A stretch of 64,000 nt of DNA from the NCBI GenBank assembly GCA_002366565.1, contig DFBJ01000013.1:186001-250000 (forward strand), read 5' to 3'. The notes under the pieces were generated by a model. That model searched no databases, was not told the origin of the DNA, and was given only the letters and a program-made list of their open reading frames with translations. This document shows, in pieces, positions 43,086-51,062 of the stretch (the stretch's first letter is position 1; each line of letters starts with the position of its first letter). Origin of the DNA: Bacteriovoracaceae bacterium UBA3083 (lineage in GTDB: Bacteria; Bdellovibrionota; Bacteriovoracia; Bacteriovoracales; Bacteriovoracaceae). The translations under genes were made by a program, and so were the position numbers.

Positions 43086-43094
43086 ATCTATCCA

Positions 43095-43116
43095 TATAGA
43101 GTTTTACCACTCTATA
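43095..43116 (-). promoter_or_regulatory. Hairpin in the flagellin 5' leader
   Basis: TATAGAGT (43095-43102), six-base loop, ACTCTATA (43109-43116): a perfect 8-bp stem ending ten bases upstream of the flagellin ATG, directly before the GGAT ribosome site. It would sit in the 5' untranslated region and could affect flagellin mRNA stability or translation, as FlbT-like factors do in other bacteria. Confidence 0.5.
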
Positions 43117-43214
43117 AACAAATCGGATAAATATGAGTTCTTAGACAGTGTTAGAGGCTATTTGGTGTTTTGAGGTAAAAACTTCCGCTTATTTTCAAAC
43201 ACCAGACAACTTTA

Positions 43215-43598
43215 CTATTGTGCATCGAGATTATTTAAATTATTAAATAACCTTCTTCCCTTTTCTAGATAAATAATTTGTTTATCACTAGTTAGGCATA
43301 CAGATTTAAAATTATGCCCCATCAATTCCTCAAGAGACTCACCTTCAACATTTACGTCATTAAGAATATTAACAAATGACCAAAGTCCTTTTAAATTGAA
43401 TTGATTTTCACTTTTTTGAAAGACAAGAGCTGGCATAGAACTCACCTTTTCAAGACTGTTTTGGTCAAAGTCATCAATATAAAGACTAGATTGTGATAGA
43501 TATAAATCACATCCATTTTCATCGTCTGAAACTTTATAAATTTCAGCAAATGAATTCATACAAATGCATAGAAATACTAATAAAAGTATGACTCTCAT
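43215..43598 (-). CDS. Small secreted protein, unknown function
   Basis: About 127 residues: signal peptide (L-L-L-V-F-L-C-I-C-M-N-S-F-A) and an acidic mature part with two Cys (G-C-D-L and V-C-L-T) that could pair. Not recognised. I start at the ATG 43598, preceded by GAGGAG, because it begins the signal peptide. The longest frame starts eleven codons upstream at 43631. It lies between flagellin and the HPF-like gene on the same strand but with its own leader. Confidence 0.65.
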   Translation of the reverse strand: MRVILLLVFLCICMNSFAEIYKVSDDENGCDLYLSQSSLYIDDFDQNSLEKVSSMPALVFQKSENQFNLKGLWSFVNILNDVNVEGESLEELMGHNFKSVCLTSDKQIIYLEKGRRLFNNLNNLDAQ

Positions 43599-43700
43599 AA
43601 TTTGCTCCTCTTTTTTGAGCAAATATATCAATTTTTAGGACGGTAAGTTAACTATTTGTAAGAAATATAGCGGGTGTCAAAACTTTAGACAAAGTCATCC

Positions 43701-43727
43701 CCCCTCAAACCATAGGTTTGAAAGGGG
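43701..43727 (-). terminator. Hairpin downstream of the HPF-like gene
   Basis: CCCC-TCAAACC (43701-43711) pairs with GGTTTGA-AA-GGGG (43715-43727): 7 bp plus 4 bp with a two-base bulge and a 3-base loop, about 40 bases after the HPF-like stop on the minus strand. The stem is strong, but only scattered T follows, so termination may be Rho-assisted. Confidence 0.45.
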
Positions 43728-43764
43728 AAGCAGAGTAATGAGCACTCTTATTGTATACTTAAGT

Positions 43765-44070
43765 CTAATGTAGACTTACATGCTTTCTATGAAGCCTCTG
43801 CTCAGATTTAATTTTTCTAGGCAGTGCACTTTTCATTTTTCTAAGTACTTTTAAAACGGATGCATATGCATTCCCTGCTCTACCTTCCATTTTAAAAATC
43901 TTTCCACTTGCCTTAAATCGAACGGCTGCTTTGTATAGCCCACCTTCTTTAGAAATATCCCAATTAATGTTTGAGAATTTCTCTTTGTTTTGAGAAAAAC
44001 GTTGCATCTTCTCTTCAACAAAATCATTTAAAGAACTTGATTTGTCTACGTGATGATAACTAACTTGCAT
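43765..44070 (-). CDS. hpf: Ribosome hibernation promoting factor (HPF/RaiA family)
   Basis: A 101-residue protein of the short HPF/RaiA type: M-Q-V-S-Y-H-H-V-D, D-F-V-E-E-K-M-Q-R-F, then beta strands and the basic helix N-A-Y-A-S-V-L-K-V-L-R-K-M. It ends in a Lys/Arg/His-rich tail (R-K-I-K-S-E-Q-R-L-H-R-K-H). Family role: binding the 30S decoding centre in stationary or starved cells. No long C-terminal dimerisation domain, so it resembles E. coli HPF/YfiA in size. GGAGG ribosome site. An inverted repeat (43760-43778) covers its stop codon. Confidence 0.85.
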   Translation of the reverse strand: MQVSYHHVDKSSSLNDFVEEKMQRFSQNKEKFSNINWDISKEGGLYKAAVRFKASGKIFKMEGRAGNAYASVLKVLRKMKSALPRKIKSEQRLHRKHVSLH

Positions 44071-44296
44071 CTAAAACCTCCGATGTTAAATAAGTTTTTT
44101 ACTTATCTAAGAATTATATTACCTATAAAAAATAAAAATCTGTTTAGGAACAGTCACAATATTGTAAAGTTTTAGTGAATTTCGCCCGACCTTTTTACTT
44201 TTCTGACAAATGACACACCCCTATCTCTTATCTATTTGCAAAAAAATACTAACTTTAAGACAATATAAGTAGTGTATTAAAATTTAAGGAGAATTA

Positions 44297-44815
44297 ATGA
44301 GAGTTATTGATTATATAGAGCAAGGTGGAGTCATTATGTACATTCTACTGGCCTTAAACATTATTGGATTTGCTATTATGCTTTCAAAGTTCTTTATACT
44401 TTCTAAAGAAACTAAGAGGTCAAACCAAGTTGCATCAAACCTAAGTGAAAAAGTTAAAACAGTAACTAAAGATGGTGATACAAACTCAATAATTGAGATT
44501 GCAAAACAAGAACTAGCAACTCACATAGCTGGTCTAGAGAAAGGACTTAACACTGTTAAGATCATTGCTTCTATCTCACCTCTACTTGGACTTCTCGGTA
44601 CAGTAATAGGTGTTCTAGTTGCTTTTAGAGTTATGTCACAAACAGGACTAAATAACCCAGCTTCTTTTGCTCAAGGTATCTCAATGGCCTTAATCACAAC
44701 TGTAGGTGGAATGATTGTTGCGATCCCTCACTATATTGGACATAACTATTTATTAGGAATGCTTGATCAGTTTGAAACAAGACTAGAGAAAGAATTATTG
44801 TCAGACGTACTATAA
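44297..44815 (+). CDS. exbB: ExbB/TolQ-family proton channel subunit
   Basis: A 172-residue MotA/TolQ/ExbB protein: short N-terminus Y-I-E-Q-G-G-V-I-M-Y, helix 1 (11-30), a cytoplasmic loop, then helices 2 and 3 with the diagnostic S-P-L-L-G-L-L-G-T-V-I-G and L-I-T-T-V-G-G-M-I-V-A-I-P. Shorter than E. coli ExbB (244). With ExbD it forms the proton-driven motor that powers TonB- or Tol-like systems. AAGGAG ribosome site. Nine bases separate it from exbD. No tonB or receptor gene is adjacent. Confidence 0.88.
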   Translation: MRVIDYIEQGGVIMYILLALNIIGFAIMLSKFFILSKETKRSNQVASNLSEKVKTVTKDGDTNSIIEIAKQELATHIAGLEKGLNTVKIIASISPLLGLLGTVIGVLVAFRVMSQTGLNNPASFAQGISMALITTVGGMIVAIPHYIGHNYLLGMLDQFETRLEKELLSDVL

Positions 44816-44824
44816 GGATCAGTA

Positions 44825-45214
44825 ATGAAGAAAAGAACTAGAGAAGCAGCTGCTCCTGATATTACACCGATGATTGACGTAGTCTTTCTTCTTCTTATTT
44901 TCTTTATGGTATCAACTGTATTTAAAAAAGATGAAATGGCACTTTTACTTAATCTACCAAAGACTGAAAAAGGTGAAAGTGTTCAAAAAGAGCAAAAGAC
45001 TATTTATATAGAACTATCAAAAACAGAGATTGCTTATAATGGTAAGAAAATTCAGTTTGAAGCTATTGAAGACTCTCTTAAAGGTATTACAACAAAAACA
45101 ATACCAATAGATCTAAGAATTGATAAAGACGTGAAGTATGACAGAGTCGTAAATTTAATTAGTAAATTAAAGAAATACGAACTTACAAATGTTTCATTGA
45201 TTACAGATGAGTAA
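44825..45214 (+). CDS. exbD: ExbD/TolR-family protein
   Basis: A 129-residue partner of ExbB: cytoplasmic N-terminus, one membrane helix beginning I-T-P-M-I-D-V-V-F-L-L-L-I-F-F with the essential Asp, then a periplasmic ExbD/TolR domain of about 95 residues. V-L-x-L-K-type elements end the domain (V-N-L-I-S-K-L-K-K-Y). Its end overlaps the convergent glycosyltransferase by 14 bases. Confidence 0.9.
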   Translation: MKKRTREAAAPDITPMIDVVFLLLIFFMVSTVFKKDEMALLLNLPKTEKGESVQKEQKTIYIELSKTEIAYNGKKIQFEAIEDSLKGITTKTIPIDLRIDKDVKYDRVVNLISKLKKYELTNVSLITDE

Positions 45215-46337
45215 GATATAAATTCATCAATTCATTAGAAGTATTTCTCCAATGAAATTTTTGAACAAACTCATGGCCCTTTTGGGCCATTTCTTTTTGA
45301 AGACTCGTATCCTTTAAAATATCAACCATAGCATTACTAATATCTTCAATTGAATAAGGGTCTACGTATCTAGAGCTAGGACCTCCAGACTCAGGGAAAC
45401 AGCCTCCCTTGCTTGTAATAACTGGAGTCTTAGAAAATAGCGCTTCTATAATAGGTATCCCAAACCCTTCATAGAACGATGGGAAAACAAATAATTTAGC
45501 AAGTTGATAGATAGCCGGAATATCTACATTTTCAGCTTCATCCAAAATCCGAACTCTATTGTTCAAATTGGCTTCACTTATATAGTTTATAACATCTTGT
45601 TTATATTTCTTTCCCCTACCAATGAGAATGAGGTCTTCTTCAATATCTTTATGAACTTTTTCAAAGGCCTTTACGATACCCAACGTATTTTTATTTTCTT
45701 CCATTGTCGCAATATGAAAAATGAAAGAGTTTTCAAGACCGTACTTCTTCTTAACTCTAGTGAGCTCTTCTGCCGATTTATCATAATAAAAATCAGGTGA
45801 ACAGCTTTGATAGACTACGTGAATCTTCTCTTCAGGAACCTTAAGGTACTTTACGATATCAGATTTAGTCTGCTCGCAAATTGCAATGACAATATCACTA
45901 TTTTTACAACTATAAGAAAATTTTCGATGATATGTTTGTCTATCAATATAAGAAAAAAATTGAGGAAACTTCAAATAAAGTAAGTCATGTATTGTTACAA
46001 CTTTTAAAGTATTAGTATTATCAATACCTATAGGAAGCTCATGACTTAGACCATGATAGATATCTAGATGACATTTATTTATTTCATTTTTTAATAAAAG
46101 ACTTCGCCAAATACTAGGAAATGTTCTTTCTAAAAAACCTTCAGGAGAGATGGTCGAAAAGTTTGAACCTAAACTTTTTGACCATTCGATTAATTCACTA
46201 TTCTTTGATTCTGGAGAAAATAGATAATATTCATTTTCATCATAGTATTCATCTAAACTCTTTATGAGAGTTCTACTATAATTGCCTAAGCCTCTTAAAT
46301 TGTGGAGTGCTCTCTTTGCATCAAAACCTATTTTCAT
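45201..46337 (-). CDS. Glycosyltransferase family 4 (GT-B fold)
   Basis: A 378-residue GT4 enzyme. The N-terminal domain starts I-G-F-D-A-K-R-A-L with a G-L-G-N-Y-S-R loop. The C-terminal domain has F-I-F-H-I-A-T-M-E-E-N-K-N-T, L-I-G-R-G-K and the donor-site F-P-S-F-Y-E-G-F-G-I-P-I-I-E-A, with the conserved E-x7-E type glutamates. It transfers a sugar from a nucleotide donor, probably mannosyl-like, in surface polysaccharide or LPS synthesis; donor and acceptor are not evident. It follows the mltD-like gene by 32 bases on the same strand. Confidence 0.88.
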   Translation of the reverse strand: MKIGFDAKRALHNLRGLGNYSRTLIKSLDEYYDENEYYLFSPESKNSELIEWSKSLGSNFSTISPEGFLERTFPSIWRSLLLKNEINKCHLDIYHGLSHELPIGIDNTNTLKVVTIHDLLYLKFPQFFSYIDRQTYHRKFSYSCKNSDIVIAICEQTKSDIVKYLKVPEEKIHVVYQSCSPDFYYDKSAEELTRVKKKYGLENSFIFHIATMEENKNTLGIVKAFEKVHKDIEEDLILIGRGKKYKQDVINYISEANLNNRVRILDEAENVDIPAIYQLAKLFVFPSFYEGFGIPIIEALFSKTPVITSKGGCFPESGGPSSRYVDPYSIEDISNAMVDILKDTSLQKEMAQKGHEFVQKFHWRNTSNELMNLYLTHL

Positions 46338-46369
46338 TTTAATATTCTAACTTAGAATATTTAGAATGC

Positions 46370-47779
46370 CTAGCTCTCACTAGGTATGATTAACTTTTGA
46401 CCTTTGTAAATTCTATGACCTCTAAGGTTGTTGGCCGCAACAATTTTATTAATTGATGTCTTAAACTTCCTCGCAATAACCGTAAGGTTATCCCCTCTTC
46501 TTACTCTATAGCGACTTATAGTCATTGGAATCTTAAGCCTTTGTCCAATCATAATCTTACTAGATCTAAGTCTATTCGCCTTTTTAATTTTTCTAACTGG
46601 AAGACCAAACTTTTTAGAAATCTCAATAAGATTGTCCCCACGCTTAACTTTGTAAACAGAACTAACCTTTCGACTAATTGTTTGAGTTACACTACGCTTT
46701 GCAACCTTAGATCTTTTTGAATAATTTAATCTTGCAAACTTACTTGTATACCCTTTTGGAACTAGAAGTTTAAAAGGTCTTCTTCTCGTTACTGCAACCC
46801 AATCTTTTTTAATTTCAGGATTTAGAACTCTCATTTTCTTAAGACTTATATTTAAGGCCTTAGATATTTTAGATATTGAGAAAGACTTTTTCGCAACGAC
46901 TTCTTCTACATTTAGATATACTTCTGAATCATATTTTTTTGCTTTAAGCCCGTATTTTTTTCTATTTTCAAATAAGTACTTTGCAGCAGCGACTTTAGGA
47001 ACATAGTTTATTGTTTCTCTTGGGATCAATTTTTTTCTTACTAGCTCTCTATAGTCTCTAGTATTACCTCTACGGATTGCATTTATAATCCTGTACTCTC
47101 CAGCATTGTATGCACATAGAGCTAGTTCCCAACTACCAAAAATATTATATAAATCTTTAAAGTATCCAGCTGCAGCATGTGAAGCTTTATAGATATTTCT
47201 TCTTTCATCTAAGTATCTGTCGATCTTAAGTCCGTATCTCTTACCTGTTCCTTTAATAAATTGCCACGGACCTACAGCTGAGGCATGAGATCTAATATGA
47301 GTATTATATCCAGATTCAATTAGTCCAACATAGAATAAGTCAGTTGGAAGTTTATGTTCTTTCAAAACACTTTTTACGATCTCTTCAAACTTTACCCCAT
47401 TCCCCATATGTCTTTCGAATCTTGCCTTCTCTCTTTTTGAAAAGTACTTCTTCCAGAACTTATAATGTTTTTCTTTATATCTTAAATTGAGGGCATTTTT
47501 ATTTGTAGACTTTGCAACGGCAGGAAATATTTTTTCTAAAAATGATTTATCCTGATTTGTGCTCTTTTTTGTTTCTACAATCTTCTTTGGTAGTTTTTGT
47601 TTAACTTCTTTAACAACTTTAACTTGAGTATCTTCAATACGAACACTTTCATAAGTTTTGTTTGAAGTCAGTGATGCAATATTAGCCTTAGGGTGTTGAG
47701 TCTTTTCCCCTATTAGTGGTCCAATGTGGGAACAGCTAGATACAAGTATAGACAGAAGTAAAATAGTCGGCTTTTTCAA
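46370..47779 (-). CDS. mltD: MltD-like lytic transglycosylase with LysM domains (lipoprotein)
   Basis: A 469-residue lipoprotein (lipobox V-S-S-C). A charged linker leads to the SLT domain (about 140-255) with catalytic E155 in G-L-I-E-S-G-Y, S-A-V-G-P-W-Q-F and A-Y-N-A-G. After a partly degenerate LysM-like part (285-343) come two clear LysM repeats, 373-418 and 421-467, each with Y-(K/R)-V-(K/R)-R-G-D-N-L. It cleaves glycan strands of murein, binding through LysM. It starts with TTG; AAGGAT is ten bases upstream. The start codon lies in a 9-bp inverted repeat (47778-47819). Confidence 0.9.
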   Translation of the reverse strand: MKKPTILLLSILVSSCSHIGPLIGEKTQHPKANIASLTSNKTYESVRIEDTQVKVVKEVKQKLPKKIVETKKSTNQDKSFLEKIFPAVAKSTNKNALNLRYKEKHYKFWKKYFSKREKARFERHMGNGVKFEEIVKSVLKEHKLPTDLFYVGLIESGYNTHIRSHASAVGPWQFIKGTGKRYGLKIDRYLDERRNIYKASHAAAGYFKDLYNIFGSWELALCAYNAGEYRIINAIRRGNTRDYRELVRKKLIPRETINYVPKVAAAKYLFENRKKYGLKAKKYDSEVYLNVEEVVAKKSFSISKISKALNISLKKMRVLNPEIKKDWVAVTRRRPFKLLVPKGYTSKFARLNYSKRSKVAKRSVTQTISRKVSSVYKVKRGDNLIEISKKFGLPVRKIKKANRLRSSKIMIGQRLKIPMTISRYRVRRGDNLTVIARKFKTSINKIVAANNLRGHRIYKGQKLIIPSES

Positions 47780-47819
47780 AATATCAAATCCTTGACGCAG
47801 TAATGAGTACTGATATTTT
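47778..47819 (-). promoter_or_regulatory. Inverted repeat covering the mltD start codon
   Basis: AAAATATCA (47778-47786) and TGATATTTT (47811-47819) are perfect reverse complements. In the minus-strand mRNA the second arm of the stem contains most of the TTG start region, and the AAGGAT ribosome site lies in the 24-base loop. The stem is AT-only apart from one pair, so weak at moderate temperatures. Confidence 0.4.
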
Positions 47820-47860
47820 ACAAAAGGAATTGAATTTTTAATACGCGGAAAGTTTTTGGA

Positions 47861-48646
47861 CTAAAAGCCAGGATTGATTTTTATAAGAAAATCAAATTTA
47901 GTTTTTAGTCTAAGATTTGCTTTTGGAACTGCATCTACTTTTAATCTAATATCTATTGAAAATGTTCTATTATTTTCTAATATCTCTTTTATTCTTCCAT
48001 TATCTATTTTCATTTTAAAGCATTTAAACTCGCAGTTATCTTCAATTTTAGATTCTCTTTTATAGCTAAAAAGAATTGTAGAGCTCTTACCATCGTAAAC
48101 AGGATTTGGCTCCTCTGTGTCTAGATATACGGGTCTACTTGAAGTTATCCCCGTAGGTAATTTATCTACAATTAAGTACACATCTAATGATTGTACAAAA
48201 CTCAAATCTACTGTGGCCTCTGTATCTTCAATGGCTTCACCATTGGCCTCAATCTTATCAACTAGTAGAGAGGTTGTATCAACAAGCTCAACCTCAGCAC
48301 CAACAAACTCTACTTCTTTTAAAATATTAAAGTTAATATCATCCAACTCAGGAAATTCATAAGTCATCGTTTCAAGTTCTATAAACTGTCCATCACCTTG
48401 TTGGAGTTCAATATCAGCAAAACTAGCAATTAAGCGCTGAAGTATATCTCCAACATCTCCACCAATTCCCCTAACTTCACCACCAAAGGCATCAACATTT
48501 ATATCATCAACACCATATGTGAGCTCGACAGCATTATCTTTTAGCTGAGACTCAAGAGTTTCAATACCAAATGCAGGTGTAATCTTCTCTTTCGAGCAGC
48601 TTGTACAAATTAGACCTAGCAATAAGATAAGGGTTAAGTTTCTCAT
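47861..48646 (-). CDS. Lipoprotein, unknown function
   Basis: About 261 residues with a lipoprotein signal (lipobox C-T-S-C). The mature protein is acidic in its first two thirds and beta-rich, with alternating Val/Leu and Asp/Glu strands, and has one probable disulfide (N-C-E-F-K-C). Not recognised; overall look is of an adhesin- or LEA-like beta-sandwich. ATG 48646 is chosen because GGAG lies seven bases upstream; the longest frame begins twelve codons before it. It is 82 bases upstream of mltD on the same strand. Confidence 0.65.
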   Translation of the reverse strand: MRNLTLILLLGLICTSCSKEKITPAFGIETLESQLKDNAVELTYGVDDINVDAFGGEVRGIGGDVGDILQRLIASFADIELQQGDGQFIELETMTYEFPELDDINFNILKEVEFVGAEVELVDTTSLLVDKIEANGEAIEDTEATVDLSFVQSLDVYLIVDKLPTGITSSRPVYLDTEEPNPVYDGKSSTILFSYKRESKIEDNCEFKCFKMKIDNGRIKEILENNRTFSIDIRLKVDAVPKANLRLKTKFDFLIKINPGF

Positions 48647-48818
48647 GAATCTCCATTTAATATAATAGACGCAACAAATCATACAGTTTCCATAAATAAA
48701 AACAACATTTATGTATATTTTTCAACAGAAAAAATATGAATAATTTCAGGTAATTATCCGCATAGATAGATTTTTCACACACACTATTAATTAAAATTAA
48801 TTTAACTATAATGACTCC

Positions 48819-50063
48819 ATGCACAACTACGTACTTCATATCATTTTAATGGTTATGGCCTGTATATCAACTTTGGATATTAAGGCCGCAAGCTATGACA
48901 CTCTCCCAAAGGGAGTGAGAATTGGTGGTTACAGGCATGTACTAACTGATGGCATCAGCTCTGACTATGGATCTAGTAGTACGGAAAGCAAGTATGCACT
49001 TAAAGAGAGTCTCGATGCTAAAAACTTAGAGTCTATTAATGATGCGACTAAAGAATATTTCAAACAACTCAAGAATATTAATCCGGCCGCCTACGACAGT
49101 TTTACCTTTGGAGAATACACTGCTGATGCTCAAGGTAATGTATCTGTTAATGGATTTGGTCTTGGTTGGGGAATAACAAATAAGATAACAGCTTATTTCT
49201 CTGTTCCAATTTATAATGCAAATGTGAAGCTTAATATTGAACGTACAAAGAACAATAATCATATCGATACATTGAATAAGATAGATCAAAATGAAAATCT
49301 CACTGCAGAACAAAGAATAATAAGAGATATCACAGCTCAACTTCCAGATGCTAAAAAAGAGTTATTACAATCTATAATTGTTAATTATTATCAATATAAG
49401 CCCATAGGTAATTGGGAAGCTCAGGGCCTGGGAGATATTGAAGTCGGCGCAATTTATAAATTAATCGAAGGTCCTGACTACGGAGTGGCCATTGCTGGAG
49501 GTATTGTTCTCCCTACAGGAAGAGAAGATGATCCTGATACACTACAGGATATTTCATTTGGAGATGGACAAACCGACCTATTTGCAGAGGTCTTCACAGG
49601 AAAAAGTATTTACAAACGAAAGCTAGACTTAGATCTCAACCTAAGGCTAACTTACCAAGCATCCTCAGAAAAAAGACTGCGAGTTCCTGAGAGTTATGAA
49701 TTCCCTCTATCTAAGCATAGTGACACCTTCAAAGAAAAACTTGGAAATAAAGTAAATCTCTCTTTTGGACCCACCTACCATTTTACAAACTGGGCATCAC
49801 TGGCCTCAACATATGGCCTTGAAATGCAGAGTGCCTCTAAGTATGAATCTAAAAATACAAAAGCAAACGATATCTTAGCTCATAACTCAAGTAGTGAATC
49901 ACATTATATAAGACTTGCTGCAAACTTCAGTACAGTATCACTTTATCAGTTAAAAAAGTTTGTAATGCCATTGAATATTTCAATTAGAGCACAAACCAAA
50001 ATTGCTGGTCGAAACACTCCGAAACATTCTCAATATGAATTAGATTTAAAGTTTTTCTTCTAA
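48819..50063 (+). CDS. Outer membrane beta-barrel protein
   Basis: A 414-residue protein with a signal peptide (ending about T-L-D-I-K-A-A). A barrel-like region follows, with alternating aromatic strands separated by turns: F-G-L-G-W-G-I-T-N-K-I-T-A-Y-F-S-V-P-I-Y, G-D-I-E-V-G-A-I-Y, G-I-V-L-P-T-G-R, L-R-L-T-Y, N-L-S-F-G-P-T-Y-H-F. The terminal strand ends L-D-L-K-F-F-F, a typical BAM signal with C-terminal Phe. The L-P-T-G and F-G-D-G-Q-T-D segments recall the phenol-degradation-type MetA/transporter barrels. A loop of about 60 residues (100-165) may be a plug or extracellular. Substrate unknown. No ribosome site precedes the ATG; TATAAT ends six bases before it. Confidence 0.75.
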   Translation: MHNYVLHIILMVMACISTLDIKAASYDTLPKGVRIGGYRHVLTDGISSDYGSSSTESKYALKESLDAKNLESINDATKEYFKQLKNINPAAYDSFTFGEYTADAQGNVSVNGFGLGWGITNKITAYFSVPIYNANVKLNIERTKNNNHIDTLNKIDQNENLTAEQRIIRDITAQLPDAKKELLQSIIVNYYQYKPIGNWEAQGLGDIEVGAIYKLIEGPDYGVAIAGGIVLPTGREDDPDTLQDISFGDGQTDLFAEVFTGKSIYKRKLDLDLNLRLTYQASSEKRLRVPESYEFPLSKHSDTFKEKLGNKVNLSFGPTYHFTNWASLASTYGLEMQSASKYESKNTKANDILAHNSSSESHYIRLAANFSTVSLYQLKKFVMPLNISIRAQTKIAGRNTPKHSQYELDLKFFF

Positions 50064-51061
50064 TGAAGATGAGATAAGAAAACCACTCCACCGTCTTCAT
50101 ACAAATAATTATAAGGGTCTTTTTCTAAAAGTAAAAAGCCATCAAGATCTAAATAGTCTGCTCCATATGCAATATTTATAGCAGAGTTTATTCCTAATGA
50201 AGTTTCAACCATGCAACCTACCATCGTCTTCATTCCAAGCTCTCTTGCCGTTCGAAGCTGATTGAGAGCTTTGAAGTAACTTCCAGATTTCATAAGTTTT
50301 ATATTTACACCATGAAACTGATTGGCAAGGTCTCTATTTACTTCTCCATTAGTTATAGACTCATCAGCAAAGATCTCAACAGGACTAATAGGCTTCAACT
50401 TTAAATATTCTTCATGAGAACTACTTGGAAATGGTTGTTCTAAGAAGTCGATATTTATTTTTTTCAATGGCCCTTCTAGTAACTTCATTACTTCGTCAGG
50501 GTTACTCCATCCTTCATTTGCATCAATTCTAAGCGGCCCTTCATAGTTTTTATGAACTTCATTTATAAAATCTAAATCTTGCTCACCACCTACTTTTAAC
50601 TTTAAAGCACTGAACCTTGTTAGATTATTCTCTTTGATAAAACTTTCAACTTTAGCTGGATCCATAATAGGTATAGAAAAAGAAGTTTTAACTTTAGATA
50701 GTGAATTTGAGCCGATAATCTGGGCAACAGACATTTCTGCAACATGGGCCATATTATGAATAAAGGCCGACTCTATTCCAAAACGAAGAGAGCTCGAGAT
50801 GTTAACTTTCTGGAAGACTGGCTCTAGATCCGCTAAAGTAGTAATAGAATTAGGGCAAATAGATACAAACTTATCAAATTCTTTTTTTATTGATTCCATT
50901 GTTTCTCCATATCTGGAGTTAAATGCAACTTCACCAAGTCCAAGAACACTATGACTATTATACTCGACTATTAAATTTTTCTTAATATCGCAAGAGTTTC
51001 TAGAAATCGTCCAAGAAAAGCGTAAAGGCAATTCAATTTCTTTAATTTTCCAATTACTCAT
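50060..51061 (-). CDS. Dipeptide epimerase (enolase superfamily, L-Ala-D/L-Glu type)
   Basis: A 333-residue muconate-lactonising-subgroup enolase protein. Catalytic Lys pair K154 and K156 in L-K-L-K-V-G; metal ligands D180 (R-I-D-A-N-E-G-W), E208 (F-L-E-Q-P) and D233 (A-D-E-S); second catalytic Lys K255 (N-I-K-L-M-K-S-G). The C-terminal D-L-D-G-F-L-L-L segment matches dipeptide epimerases of the YcjG/YkfB group, which convert murein L-Ala-D-Glu to L-Ala-L-Glu. MenC would be the alternative but has a different C-terminus. Its start is one base from the divergent J-protein start; its promoter must lie in that gene. Confidence 0.85.
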   Translation of the reverse strand: MSNWKIKEIELPLRFSWTISRNSCDIKKNLIVEYNSHSVLGLGEVAFNSRYGETMESIKKEFDKFVSICPNSITTLADLEPVFQKVNISSSLRFGIESAFIHNMAHVAEMSVAQIIGSNSLSKVKTSFSIPIMDPAKVESFIKENNLTRFSALKLKVGGEQDLDFINEVHKNYEGPLRIDANEGWSNPDEVMKLLEGPLKKINIDFLEQPFPSSSHEEYLKLKPISPVEIFADESITNGEVNRDLANQFHGVNIKLMKSGSYFKALNQLRTARELGMKTMVGCMVETSLGINSAINIAYGADYLDLDGFLLLEKDPYNYLYEDGGVVFLSHLH

Positions 51062-51062
51062 A

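Noticed and set aside
43086..43200. Sigma-28 promoter for flagellin (TAAA ... CCGAT-like)
   Set aside because: A CCGATTT occurs, but no TAAA lies at the required 15-base distance and the -10 is too far from GCCGATAA.
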